A stretch of 64,000 nt of DNA from Adhaeribacter pallidiroseus (GTDB lineage: Bacteria; Bacteroidota; Bacteroidia; Cytophagales; Hymenobacteraceae): the NCBI RefSeq assembly GCF_003340495.1, contig NZ_QASA01000001.1:1426001-1490000 (forward strand), read 5' to 3'. The position numbers were made by a program, and so were the translations under genes. The notes under the pieces are model-generated. The model saw nothing but the letters and a program-made list of their open reading frames with translations, was not told the DNA's origin and did not search any database. Below, piece after piece: positions 1-7,860 of the stretch (within the stretch, counting starts at the first letter, position 1; every line of letters begins with the position of its first letter).

Positions 1-466
1 GGCCTAGCACCTGGGTTTGTTTCATGCGGCCGGTAATCCGCATTTCCATTTGGCCGGCTAAAGGATCAGGTTGCACGATGGATTCTATTGCGGCGGGAAT
101 ATTACTGATTTGACCGTGTAAGCCTAGTTCGCCGGTTGCACTGTTTTCGGGGCCGCCCACGTGCGATAAGCCACAGGTAGTTACCAAGCCCCCGCCAAAG
201 GTACGGAGCCATTCCAATCCGTGGTTCGAGAATGGTTCCGGCGATGTAACACCCGAATGACTCAGCCAGGCTAAACTGTGCTGATTAAAAAAGGCATCGG
301 CAATGTCCATGGCCCGGTCCAGCACTACTTTGTACCGCAAGCCGGTGCCGGTATTAATCCAGGCAATGCGGGTGCCGCGGCCCGGTCCATTATCCAGGAC
401 AGCTGTCTCAATGCCGCCCAATTGGGCAAAGTTCGAAATTTTTTGATGCCAGGGAAAGCGTGTCAA
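1..466 (-). CDS. DUF4432 family aldose-epimerase-like protein (partial, 3' end outside window)
   Basis: Translating the minus strand from about 466 to the window edge gives an uninterrupted frame with LTRFPWHQKISNFAQLGGIE near the start and FGGGLVTTCGLSHVGGPEN further on, which is the pattern of DUF4432 proteins (galactose-mutarotase-like fold). Such proteins are thought to bind or epimerise sugars; the exact reaction is unknown to me. The frame has no ATG. It is open back to position 508 and the first conventional start is TTG at 466-464, so the 5' end is uncertain. It lies downstream of the SusC/SusD pair on the same strand, so a role in mutarotation of rhamnose or a related deoxysugar is plausible but inferred. 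The C-terminus is cut off by the window. Confidence 0.7.
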   Translation of the reverse strand, partial: MTRFPWHQKISNFAQLGGIETAVLDNGPGRGTRIAWINTGTGLRYKVVLDRAMDIADAFFNQHSLAWLSHSGVTSPEPFSNHGLEWLRTFGGGLVTTCGLSHVGGPENSATGELGLHGQISNIPAAIESIVQPDPLAGQMEMRITGRMKQTQVLG

Positions 467-582
467 TTTTCCGTTTTGGTTAATAGGCTTATAAACTAGG
501 AAGAATACTTAATAAATAAAAATAAAATCCGGAAATCCATTTAAACGATTAAGCCACTTGGACCGGCAGGCATTAGATTTTA

Positions 583-631
583 CGAAACAAAGCAACAAAA
601 TGAAATAATCTCATTTTGTTGCTTTGTTTCG
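583..631 (-). terminator. 21-bp perfect hairpin after susD
   Basis: The arms 583-603 and 611-631 are exact reverse complements (CGAAACAAAGCAACAAAATG plus one base) around a 7-nt loop. It sits 20 bp past the susD stop and before the DUF4432 gene on the same strand. There is no clean U-tract after it, so it could be a terminator, a processing site or an mRNA stabiliser. Confidence 0.55.
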
Positions 632-650
632 ACACAAAAATATAAAAATT

Positions 651-2147
651 TTAAAAATAAGGGCTTAAAGCCGCTTCATCGGCTGGTAATGGATAGTATA
701 AGGTAATATTGCTAAAAGCATGGCCACGGGGCGAACGGTCATTGGGATAATAATAAGCTTGCGGATTGGCTTTAATGCGGCTGCCGTAAGCCGTGATTGT
801 TTCAATAGCCCGGCCCGTGCGCACGAGATCGAACCAGCGTTTGTTTTCAAATGCGAGTTCTACGCGCCGTTCCTGGTAAATAGCCTCCCATAAATCGCCG
901 GTAGCTTCGCCCAAACCAGCCCGGGTACGAACCTGATTCAGGAAGGTAGCCGCCTCGCCGGATTTTCCTTGTTCGTTTAGAGCTTCGGCTAAAAACAGTA
1001 AAACTTCGGAATAACGATAAACCGGCCAATTAGTACCGGTATTATTGAATAAAGCGTGCGTTTTGGCGTATTTTTTTATGTACGGGTAGGCTTCCTTCGC
1101 CCGCGGGCCGCCGCTGAGAGTAACATAACCAATCGAAGCTTCTTTGCGGGTGTCACCGGGTTCGTAAGCCGCAATAATGTCGGGGGTCGGAATATTGTTG
1201 CCTTCGCCGCTAAGCGGCTGCGGATTGGAAACTCCGGTAATAGCGCCTAGTTCCGCCGCGGTAATGTCGCGGGGCATAAACTGATAAATAAAGTTGCCGT
1301 TTAAACCGGCGGAGCCCTCCAAAAACTGAACTTCAAATACCGACTCTTTATTATTTTTATTACCCGTGGAAGTAGAAAAAACATCGGCGTAATTGGGAAT
1401 AAGAGCGTACTCGTTGCTGTTTACTACTTCCCGCAGAACGGTTTCGGCTTCGGCCCACTTTTTCTGCACGATGTACACGTTGGCCAGTAAAGTACGGGCG
1501 GCGCCGGAGGTGGCCCGGCCGGCTTCCTGCTTGGATTTAGGTAGCAATAAAGTGGCGGCTTCGGTGGCATCTTTAATAATTTGGTTATATAATTCTTCTT
1601 CCGAGGCTAAAGGTAAAGCGGCTTCTTCGCGGTTGGCTACCGGCGTTAAATGCAAAGGCACCTTTTGGAAGTAACGAACGAGTTCAAAATAAGCAAAAGC
1701 CCGCAAAAACAAGGCTTGGCCTTTTAAATTATTCTTTGATTCGGCAGCAAAATCCACGTTATCAATGGTGGCTAATACCTGGTTGGCCCGGGAAATTAGT
1801 AAATAATCCTGCCGGTATTGGTTAAGCACGTGCGTATTAGAAGTAACCCCATTAGCCGTGGGTAAGGCAAAATCTGCCAGGTCTTCCTGTTGCTCGGTAG
1901 CCCCAAAAAGCGGATTACGAGCGTAATACGTGTTATCGGAGTGCATTTCGCTTAGTAACCAGGCCCGGTCGTTAAAGATGGTGCGCAGGGGAACGTAAGC
2001 AGCATTCACGGCTTGTTGAAAATCGGCTTCTTTGGTAAAAAAGATGGCCGAACTCAACTGCGTTTCCGGAACAATAGTTAGAAAATCATCTTTGCAACTA
2101 GTAAGCAAAGTACCGGTAAATAAGGTATATAGGATTAACTTTTTCAT
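651..2147 (-). CDS. SusD/RagB family outer-membrane nutrient-binding lipoprotein (rhamnose-linked)
   Basis: SusD proteins are surface lipoproteins that cap the SusC channel and hand glycans to it. I start the protein at the ATG at 2147 because it gives a lipoprotein signal (MKKLILYTLFTGTLLTSC) with the lipid-bearing Cys at residue 18. The longer frame to 2258 only adds translated intergenic repeat. The mature protein is alpha-helical with TPR-like repeats, and motifs such as FLRAFAYFELVRYFQKVPL and WLNQV/RRVELAFENKRWFDLVR-type sequence near the C-terminus match SusD. Length is 498 aa, within the usual range. It follows its SusC partner on the same strand after a 187-bp spacer that contains a palindromic repeat. 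Proximity to rhamnose genes suggests rhamnose-containing glycans as ligand (inference). Confidence 0.93.
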   Translation of the reverse strand: MKKLILYTLFTGTLLTSCKDDFLTIVPETQLSSAIFFTKEADFQQAVNAAYVPLRTIFNDRAWLLSEMHSDNTYYARNPLFGATEQQEDLADFALPTANGVTSNTHVLNQYRQDYLLISRANQVLATIDNVDFAAESKNNLKGQALFLRAFAYFELVRYFQKVPLHLTPVANREEAALPLASEEELYNQIIKDATEAATLLLPKSKQEAGRATSGAARTLLANVYIVQKKWAEAETVLREVVNSNEYALIPNYADVFSTSTGNKNNKESVFEVQFLEGSAGLNGNFIYQFMPRDITAAELGAITGVSNPQPLSGEGNNIPTPDIIAAYEPGDTRKEASIGYVTLSGGPRAKEAYPYIKKYAKTHALFNNTGTNWPVYRYSEVLLFLAEALNEQGKSGEAATFLNQVRTRAGLGEATGDLWEAIYQERRVELAFENKRWFDLVRTGRAIETITAYGSRIKANPQAYYYPNDRSPRGHAFSNITLYYPLPADEAALSPYF

Positions 2148-2190
2148 TCTATTTCTAAAGTTTAGAATATCTATAAAAACAATCTTTTGT

Positions 2191-2322
2191 AAGGCCTCAC
2201 CCCCTGCCCCTTCTCCGGTAGAGAGGGAGTGTATGTTAAGGAGTTTGCTCCAAGCCATCTATAGGGTTAGAAATGTGAACTTTAATTCCCCTCTCCACCG
2301 GAGAGGGGTTAGGGGAGAGGCT
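2191..2322. repeat. REP/BIME-like inverted repeat between susC and susD
   Basis: Two C/G-rich arms (2191-2231 and 2285-2322) are imperfect reverse complements. Each carries its own smaller palindrome around CTCCGGTRGAGAGG, and about 53 bp separates them. The sequence type (CCTCACCCC...CTCTCCGG...GAGAGGGG) resembles dispersed intergenic palindromic repeats that I recall from Bacteroidota genomes. It would form a strong structure in the susC-susD transcript. Confidence 0.75.
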
Positions 2323-2334
2323 TCTTGGCTCTTT

Positions 2335-5300
2335 TTAAAAATTTACATTAATACCAATGGTATAGGTGCGGGGCACGGGGTAATTAGAGAAGTCAATGCC
2401 CTGGCTTAAATTACCGCCGTTGCCATCGCCGGCCCCGTTACCGCTGGTTTCCGGATTAGGCCCGCCGGTATATTTCGTAAATACATATGCTTGTTGGATG
2501 GAAGTATACAAGCGGGCAGAACGAAATACATTTTTGAGCGCTCCCAGGGTATAGCCCAAGGTGATGTTTTTAATGGTAAAGAAAGAAGCATCCTGAATAA
2601 AGTGGGTACTCATCCAGTCCCGTTCGATGCCGGTAACATTGCCGCCGCCTACCGTAGTACCAAAAACACCTTTCCCCGGATTTTCCGGCGACCGGAAACG
2701 ATTGGTTACTCCTTTCACCATGTTAAACACCCCATCCAGGTTGGCGGTACTGTATAGATGGCGCACCAATAGATCGTTGCCGTGCGAACCGGAACCCACA
2801 ATGGAAAAATCAAACTTGCCGTATTGCAAATTGTTGGTGATGCCATACGTAAAGTCCGGAAAAGGATTGCCTATGATGGTACGGTCGTCGTTGTCGCCGC
2901 CGTTGGTGATAATGCCGTCGCCGTTAAGATCTTTTAACTTAATACTACCCACGGTGGAGCGGCCCGGAACCTGAGGCGAATTATTGAGATCTTCCTGGTT
3001 CATGTAAAGCCCTTCTTTAATCAAGCCGTAAAACTGGCCGAAGGGCTCGCCTACTTTGGTGATGTGGAAGGTGCCATAAACCCGGTCAATGCCTTCGGCG
3101 AGGGCAATTACCTTGTTGCGGTTAAAAGAAATATTGGCATTAGTGGTCCAGATCAGTTTGCCTTCGGTGTTACGGGTATTAATGGCAAATTCATGGCCCC
3201 AGAAGTTGATTTCACCGATGTTATCGTTGTAATTGGTAAACCCGGATTCCTGGGCAACCTGCACGCTGTATAATAAATTGGTGGTTTTCTTTTTGTAGAA
3301 ATCATACATAAAAGTAATACGGTCGTTAAAAAGGCCCAGATCCAAGCCCGCATCAAACTGTTTGGTAGTTTCCCAGCTTAGGTTGGGATTTGCTAAAGAA
3401 ATTACCGCGGCACCAGGGGTTACCTTATCGCCGAAAGCGGCATTTAAACTTGTATTATTGTAGGTATTACTGATAAGTGCATAAGGGGTGTAATTACCAA
3501 TATTATTATTACCGGTTACGCCATAACTGGCCCGCACCTTGGCAAAAGATATTTTGGGAATATTTTTTAAAAATTCTTCATCCGAGATTACCCAACCTAC
3601 CGAAGCCGAAGGAAAAGTTCCCCAACGGTTCTGGGAACCAAACCGCGACGAGCCATCGCTCCGGACGGCGGCCGTAAACAAGTATTTACCTTTAAAATTA
3701 TACGTTAGCCGCGATAATACCGAAGATAAACTCCATTCCTGCACGTCGTTGCTGGTACCCGCGCGGTTAATGTTCAGAGCCCCCTGAATGGTAGGAAGCT
3801 GGTCGTTGGCGTAGGTGTCGGCCTGAATGCGGCTGCCATCGAACTGGAACCGTTGATTGGTATAACCGGCCAGCAATTCAAAACTATGATCGTTGAATTT
3901 TTTAGAATACGTAGCCAGGTTCTCGTTCAGCCAGGTAAAAACCTGCAGGTTATTGCGGATGGATACGGCCGTTGTAGGTATGGGGGTATTAATGGCGCTG
4001 GTAGCGGTGGATGGATTAAAAAATAAAAATTTAGAACTGTATAACTCCGCGTTAAAGGTAGATTTTAAAACTAAATCTTTGAAAGGTTTAAACTGAATGT
4101 AGGTATTGCCCAGCAAGTTGACGTTGCGGCTTTCATTGGTTAGTTCTTCGGCGGCCCGCACCCAGTTCGGGTAGTCGAAAATGTTACCGGTGTTGGACGG
4201 GAAACGATTGACTTTGGTTAACTCTCCATTTTCGTCGCGAATGGGCATTATCGGCCAGGTATGCAGGGCATTAAATAAAATACCGGTGCCCCGGTCGCCG
4301 TCGGTGCGGGGCGTATTATCGAAAATGTAAGATGGCGCCAGGTTAAAGCCCAGGCGCACCTTTTCTGATACTTCGTAATCGGTGTTTACCCGTAAAGAGT
4401 ATCTTTTGTATGCGTTATTCAGCACTACGCCTTGCTGGTTAAATACGCCGGCCACCACCGCGGTATTTACTTTTTCTTTGTTGGAGGTAATGGTTAAGTT
4501 ATAGCTTTGGATAGGCGCCGTGCGTAATAAAGCGTCGTACCAGTCGTTGTTTTTGCCTGCGTACTGCGCCGGATTCTGAAAAACTTCGGGTACGGTTTTG
4601 CCTTCGTCTTCGTAATATTCTTTTTTAAATTGGGCAAATTCTTCGGCGTTCATCATTTCGATGCGACCCCGCTGTGGTACCTGTTGAATCCCGACAAAAG
4701 AATTAAAACTCACGTTGGTTTCGCCGCTTTTGCCTCTTTTGGTAGTGATTAAAACCACTCCGTTTGCCGCCCGCGAGCCGTACAACGACGTAGAAGCGGC
4801 ATCTTTTAAAATCGAAATATCTTCAATCTCGTCGGGGTTTAAAGTACCAATACCGCCGGTTATCGGGAAACCATCTACTACGTACAAGGGGTCGCTGCCG
4901 CCCGAAACCGATAATTGGCCGCGAATACGCACCGAAATTCCCTGACCGGGTTTACCAGTTGCCTGGGTAATTTGTACGCCAGCCACCCGGCCCTGCAATT
5001 TTTGCGTTACCTGCGAAACCGGAATGTCTTTAATTTCTTTGGCGGTTACGGTTTGCACCGCCCCGGTTACTTCTTTTTTAAGCTGACTGCCGTAGCCCAC
5101 CACTACTACTTCTTCCAGCGCTTTGGTATCAGGAGCCAGGGTGACGTTAATGGTACTGCGGTTATTAATAGCTACTTCCTGGGTAATATACCCGATAAAA
5201 GAAATTACTAAGGTTCCGGTAGCATTAGGTACGGTTAAAGCATAGCTCCCGTTTGCATCGGTGGCGGTGCCGGTGGAAGTGCCTTTTAATAAAACTGTAA

Positions 5301-5439
5301 CTCCCGGTAAGCCTTCCCCATTGTTGCCGGATACTTTTCCGGTAATGGGTACACTTTGCGCCCAGGCGTTGGTAAGCGATAGAAATACTAGATGCAGCAT
5401 TCCAATCAACTGCATCGTTTTAAGTAATTTGTGTTTCAT
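2335..5439 (-). CDS. SusC/RagA family TonB-linked outer-membrane protein (rhamnose-linked)
   Basis: This is a TonB-dependent outer-membrane transporter of 1034 aa, normal for SusC. In order it has a signal peptide ending near NAWAQ (about residue 28), a carboxypeptidase-regulatory-like domain (ITGKVSGNNGEGLPGVTVLL, about 32-110), the TonB-box-like EEVVVVGYG, a plug domain with SVRIRGQLSVSGGSDPLYVV and DAASTSLYGSRAANGVVLIT, then a 22-strand barrel ending in the aromatic-rich PVPRTYTIGINVNF. It lies upstream of its SusD partner and downstream of the rhamnose kinase gene, after an 829-bp spacer. A candidate direct-repeat operator lies 148 bp upstream of its start. Substrate assignment to rhamnose-bearing glycans is by neighbourhood only. 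Confidence 0.95.
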   Translation of the reverse strand: MKHKLLKTMQLIGMLHLVFLSLTNAWAQSVPITGKVSGNNGEGLPGVTVLLKGTSTGTATDANGSYALTVPNATGTLVISFIGYITQEVAINNRSTINVTLAPDTKALEEVVVVGYGSQLKKEVTGAVQTVTAKEIKDIPVSQVTQKLQGRVAGVQITQATGKPGQGISVRIRGQLSVSGGSDPLYVVDGFPITGGIGTLNPDEIEDISILKDAASTSLYGSRAANGVVLITTKRGKSGETNVSFNSFVGIQQVPQRGRIEMMNAEEFAQFKKEYYEDEGKTVPEVFQNPAQYAGKNNDWYDALLRTAPIQSYNLTITSNKEKVNTAVVAGVFNQQGVVLNNAYKRYSLRVNTDYEVSEKVRLGFNLAPSYIFDNTPRTDGDRGTGILFNALHTWPIMPIRDENGELTKVNRFPSNTGNIFDYPNWVRAAEELTNESRNVNLLGNTYIQFKPFKDLVLKSTFNAELYSSKFLFFNPSTATSAINTPIPTTAVSIRNNLQVFTWLNENLATYSKKFNDHSFELLAGYTNQRFQFDGSRIQADTYANDQLPTIQGALNINRAGTSNDVQEWSLSSVLSRLTYNFKGKYLFTAAVRSDGSSRFGSQNRWGTFPSASVGWVISDEEFLKNIPKISFAKVRASYGVTGNNNIGNYTPYALISNTYNNTSLNAAFGDKVTPGAAVISLANPNLSWETTKQFDAGLDLGLFNDRITFMYDFYKKKTTNLLYSVQVAQESGFTNYNDNIGEINFWGHEFAINTRNTEGKLIWTTNANISFNRNKVIALAEGIDRVYGTFHITKVGEPFGQFYGLIKEGLYMNQEDLNNSPQVPGRSTVGSIKLKDLNGDGIITNGGDNDDRTIIGNPFPDFTYGITNNLQYGKFDFSIVGSGSHGNDLLVRHLYSTANLDGVFNMVKGVTNRFRSPENPGKGVFGTTVGGGNVTGIERDWMSTHFIQDASFFTIKNITLGYTLGALKNVFRSARLYTSIQQAYVFTKYTGGPNPETSGNGAGDGNGGNLSQGIDFSNYPVPRTYTIGINVNF

Positions 5440-5586
5440 CTGCTTGTTTTTAAAAGTGGAGAAATGAGGTAAATGCGTAAAGTATGCTTGTTAGGTAGAT
5501 AACACGTAGACATTATTACTCGTTAAAAAAGCGTGCGCTGTTATTTTTAATAATTTTAAATTTACCGGCTATTAAATACCAGACTA

Positions 5587-5601
5587 TCCTGCTGTGTCCG
5601 G
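5587..5601 (-). promoter_or_regulatory. Candidate operator, direct repeat CCGGA-N5-CAGGA
   Basis: On the minus strand this reads CCGGACACAGCAGGA followed by TAG. It is a one-mismatch version of the CAGGA-N5-CAGGA repeat found upstream of the aldolase/dehydrogenase and rhaT. It lies 148 bp upstream of the susC start. The 10-bp period suits an AraC-type regulator (inference). Confidence 0.4.
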
Positions 5602-6204
5602 GCCAGTAAGGTAGAATTTTGAAAATTTTATAATTTGGGAAGTTTTGCTAAGAAAGCAGTTTGTATATGGTATACTTAACCTATAATTTTAAAAAGATAG
5701 TTTTTAATTTTTTAACTTTTTAAAAATGCCTGATCCTGGAAGTAAGGCTGTTTAGAACTTGATTTCAGGAATTTTACGTGCCTGGGCATTTACCGAGATT
5801 TACATCAACGACCTAAATTGGGCATAGGCGGTTCCGGATAAAAGAGCCCAGTTAACCTCACAACCCAATCCGGAGGAGAGTAAAGCGGAAGGAATAGGGA
5901 ATTATCTTTTCAGGGGTATGAATTAGTTACCGCAAATACCCAAGATAGTGGCTCTAAATCCGGTAATTTTTAAAAAATCCAGGATTTACAATCGATTATG
6001 TAAGTAAATTCTAAAATCTATAATGAAGCAATTTGAAAAGAAGCCTTAAATCAAAAATTTGGGGAATATTGTCAAAAGAAAAACTAATTGAAGAGTAGCT
6101 GGCAAACCTCGGGCACCGGGCTAATTTTAATCCTAAAAATTTGCCCGCTAGTTTTAAAACAGGATTGTGCCTGGCCAATTTTTTCCGAAATTATACTGGG
6201 TTTA

Positions 6205-6219
6205 CAGGATAGAGCAGGA
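6205..6219 (+). promoter_or_regulatory. Candidate operator, direct repeat CAGGA-N5-CAGGA, opposite orientation
   Basis: CAGGATAGAGCAGGACA (6205-6221) is an exact 17-bp reverse-complement match to 13439-13455 upstream of rhaT. Here it points away from susC and lies 50 bp past the kinase stop codon, so its target is unclear. Confidence 0.4.
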
Positions 6220-6268
6220 CACTGCCGGTTACGGGAAAGTTAAGTTTAAAACGGGGTGCATAGTGCTT

Positions 6269-7591
6269 CTACCAAACATTTAGGACCATGGCGGCCCCCA
6301 GGGCGGTGCCTTGCGAATCTTCCGAAATAAATATTTGCAGGTTGGGAAAGGCGGCCTGAAGCAAATTCATGAAAATCTGATTTTTGCAGAAACCACCGTC
6401 TACTAAAAGCTTTGTAAAACTGGCAATGCGGTACTCACTGGCCAGGTGAATGGCTTTAATCTGGGGTTCTATAATCTGGTTTAGTAAGGCGTGGTAGGCT
6501 TCTTCGTAGGATGGGTAAAGTTGGTAATCAAATTCTTTGGGGGTTTGGTAGTTTACCTTTGTACCCGAATGGCGGCTCGGCTCCTCTACCTGACCCGCCG
6601 CGGCGGGTTGGCGCATAAGCTCGGGTTGGTAAGTAACTTTTTTAAAAAAATCGAGCGGTTTGTTAAAATGGGCCGCGAGTTTTTTGGTTTGTACTTCGTG
6701 TTCGTTACCGATAAACACCCGGGAAGCGCGGACCGGGTTGCCGTCGTAGGTTAAATAATTCAAGCAATCTTGTTGCAGCATTTCTTCGGTTAAGGGCTCT
6801 TGCGCAAACGGATTTAAAGTTATACCCCAGGTGCCGGTGGAAAGTAACAAGAAAGGTTCTTGGTATTTTTTTAGGTACGGAATTAAAGCGGCAGAACTAT
6901 CGTGCAAACCAATGCCTACCGGAATTCGGTTTTCCCGAAAACGAATGCTGAAGGTAGTAGTATGATCCGTAATGGGAGGCAATCGAGGAATGATATCTTC
7001 CTGGTAAACCCAATTATGATACTGATTTCGGGTGAAATCCCACAAACCAGTGTGACAACCAATACTGGTATATTCGGATACCCGTTGACCGGAAAACAAA
7101 AAAGCGCAGTACTGGGGTAAATGCAAGGACGTTTTTATCTGCCGGAACAATTCCGGTTTCTTGTATTTGAGCCAATAAATTTGCAAACCCGAATTTAGCA
7201 TGCCTAAATCAGGGGAGGCCGTTACCGCCGAAAACGCCAGCTTAGAGCCATACTGCGCGTGAAATTGCTGATCAATGTCTTCGGGAAACGATTTTAAATA
7301 ATTATACAGGGGCGTAGCCGGTTTATTTTGCGCATTTAAATGCACAAAGCTGGCCCCGTAAGTGGTAAAATTTAGCCCCCGGATATCAAATTGGGCGTTA
7401 GTTTGCAAGATTTGCCAGGTTTCTGCCAGCCAATTGGTTAAGGCGGGTAAATCTTCGCTCGCGTCGCCGTCATCATCGGTAACTTCGGAAAAGCGGGTTT
7501 CAATTTCGTGTACAATATGGTACTCCTGATCAAACAGAACGCATTTTTTGTTGGTTTTTCCAATATCAAACACCGCTACGCAAGAAACCAT
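6269..7591 (-). CDS. rhaB: FGGY-family carbohydrate kinase, probable L-rhamnulokinase
   Basis: This would phosphorylate L-rhamnulose to L-rhamnulose 1-phosphate in the cytoplasm using ATP. The N-terminus VAVFDIGKTNKKCVLFD is the FGGY phosphate-binding strand. A central GIGLHDSSAALIPYL and LLLSTGTWGITLNPF give the second ATPase half, and LLVDGGFCKNQIFMNLLQAA plus GTALGAAMV is the typical C-terminal signature. Length (440 aa) is a little under classical enterobacterial rhamnulokinase. Substrate choice rests on its place between the rhamnose isomerase and the SusC/SusD pair; fuculokinase or xylulokinase activity cannot be excluded from sequence alone. It is separated from rhaI by a 262-bp spacer of degenerate repeats. 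Confidence 0.8.
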   Translation of the reverse strand: MVSCVAVFDIGKTNKKCVLFDQEYHIVHEIETRFSEVTDDDGDASEDLPALTNWLAETWQILQTNAQFDIRGLNFTTYGASFVHLNAQNKPATPLYNYLKSFPEDIDQQFHAQYGSKLAFSAVTASPDLGMLNSGLQIYWLKYKKPELFRQIKTSLHLPQYCAFLFSGQRVSEYTSIGCHTGLWDFTRNQYHNWVYQEDIIPRLPPITDHTTTFSIRFRENRIPVGIGLHDSSAALIPYLKKYQEPFLLLSTGTWGITLNPFAQEPLTEEMLQQDCLNYLTYDGNPVRASRVFIGNEHEVQTKKLAAHFNKPLDFFKKVTYQPELMRQPAAAGQVEEPSRHSGTKVNYQTPKEFDYQLYPSYEEAYHALLNQIIEPQIKAIHLASEYRIASFTKLLVDGGFCKNQIFMNLLQAAFPNLQIFISEDSQGTALGAAMVLNVW

Positions 7592-7595
7592 TTTT

Positions 7596-7650
7596 TGAGA
7601 GTTTAGAGTGAAGAGTTTAGAGTTATAAGTTAGGAGTTAAATAGGGTTTA
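7596..7650. repeat. Degenerate short-word repeat next to the kinase start
   Basis: Loose reiterations of AGAGTTTAGAGT and AGTTAGGAGTT occupy the first 60 bp upstream of the kinase start. The units are irregular, unlike a microsatellite or CRISPR array. Confidence 0.5.
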
Positions 7651-7826
7651 TTATAGGTGATAAATGATATTTGAATAAGTAAGGAATCAGGAAAATTTAA
7701 AAATTGACTACTTTTTTAATTTATGTTATTGCTTCATAGCAAAATAGTTTCCTCCTGAATGACAACTGCTGTGATTTTATTGTGATTGTATTTAGATCAA
7801 AATTGTATTTAGATTAAAGTTTAATT

Positions 7827-7860
7827 GGCAACCTGCAACTTGGAACCTGCAACCTACAAC
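7827..7860. repeat. Degenerate AACCTGC/CAAC repeat abutting the rhaI stop
   Basis: GCAACCTGCAAC, GGAACCTGCAACC and TACAACCC follow one another and run into the rhaI stop codon (7854-7856). The same kind of word-repeat occurs in several other spacers of this window. Confidence 0.5.

Larger units (their letters stand above)
5440..6268. other. 829-bp spacer upstream of susC; no gene seen
   Basis: No frame here has gene-like length or composition. The spacer is AT-rich and holds two copies of the TCCTG-N5-TCCTG-type repeat in opposite orientations (5587-5601 and 6205-6219). It probably holds the susC promoter, but I could not identify a convincing TAnnTTTG element on the minus strand. Confidence 0.6.

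Noticed and set aside
278-499. 73-codon plus-strand frame
   Set aside because: It is antisense to the DUF4432 coding sequence, whose protein has recognisable family motifs; the plus-strand product has none.
2032-2409. 125-codon plus-strand frame over the susC-susD spacer
   Set aside because: It overlaps the ends of both real genes and consists mostly of translated palindromic repeat.
6022-6048. Tiny frame ATGAAGCAATTTGAAAAG
   Set aside because: Nine codons only, with no promoter, conservation or context to support a gene.
7827-7860. Possible CRISPR or VNTR array
   Set aside because: Units are short, drift in sequence and have no regular spacers; no cas gene is present.
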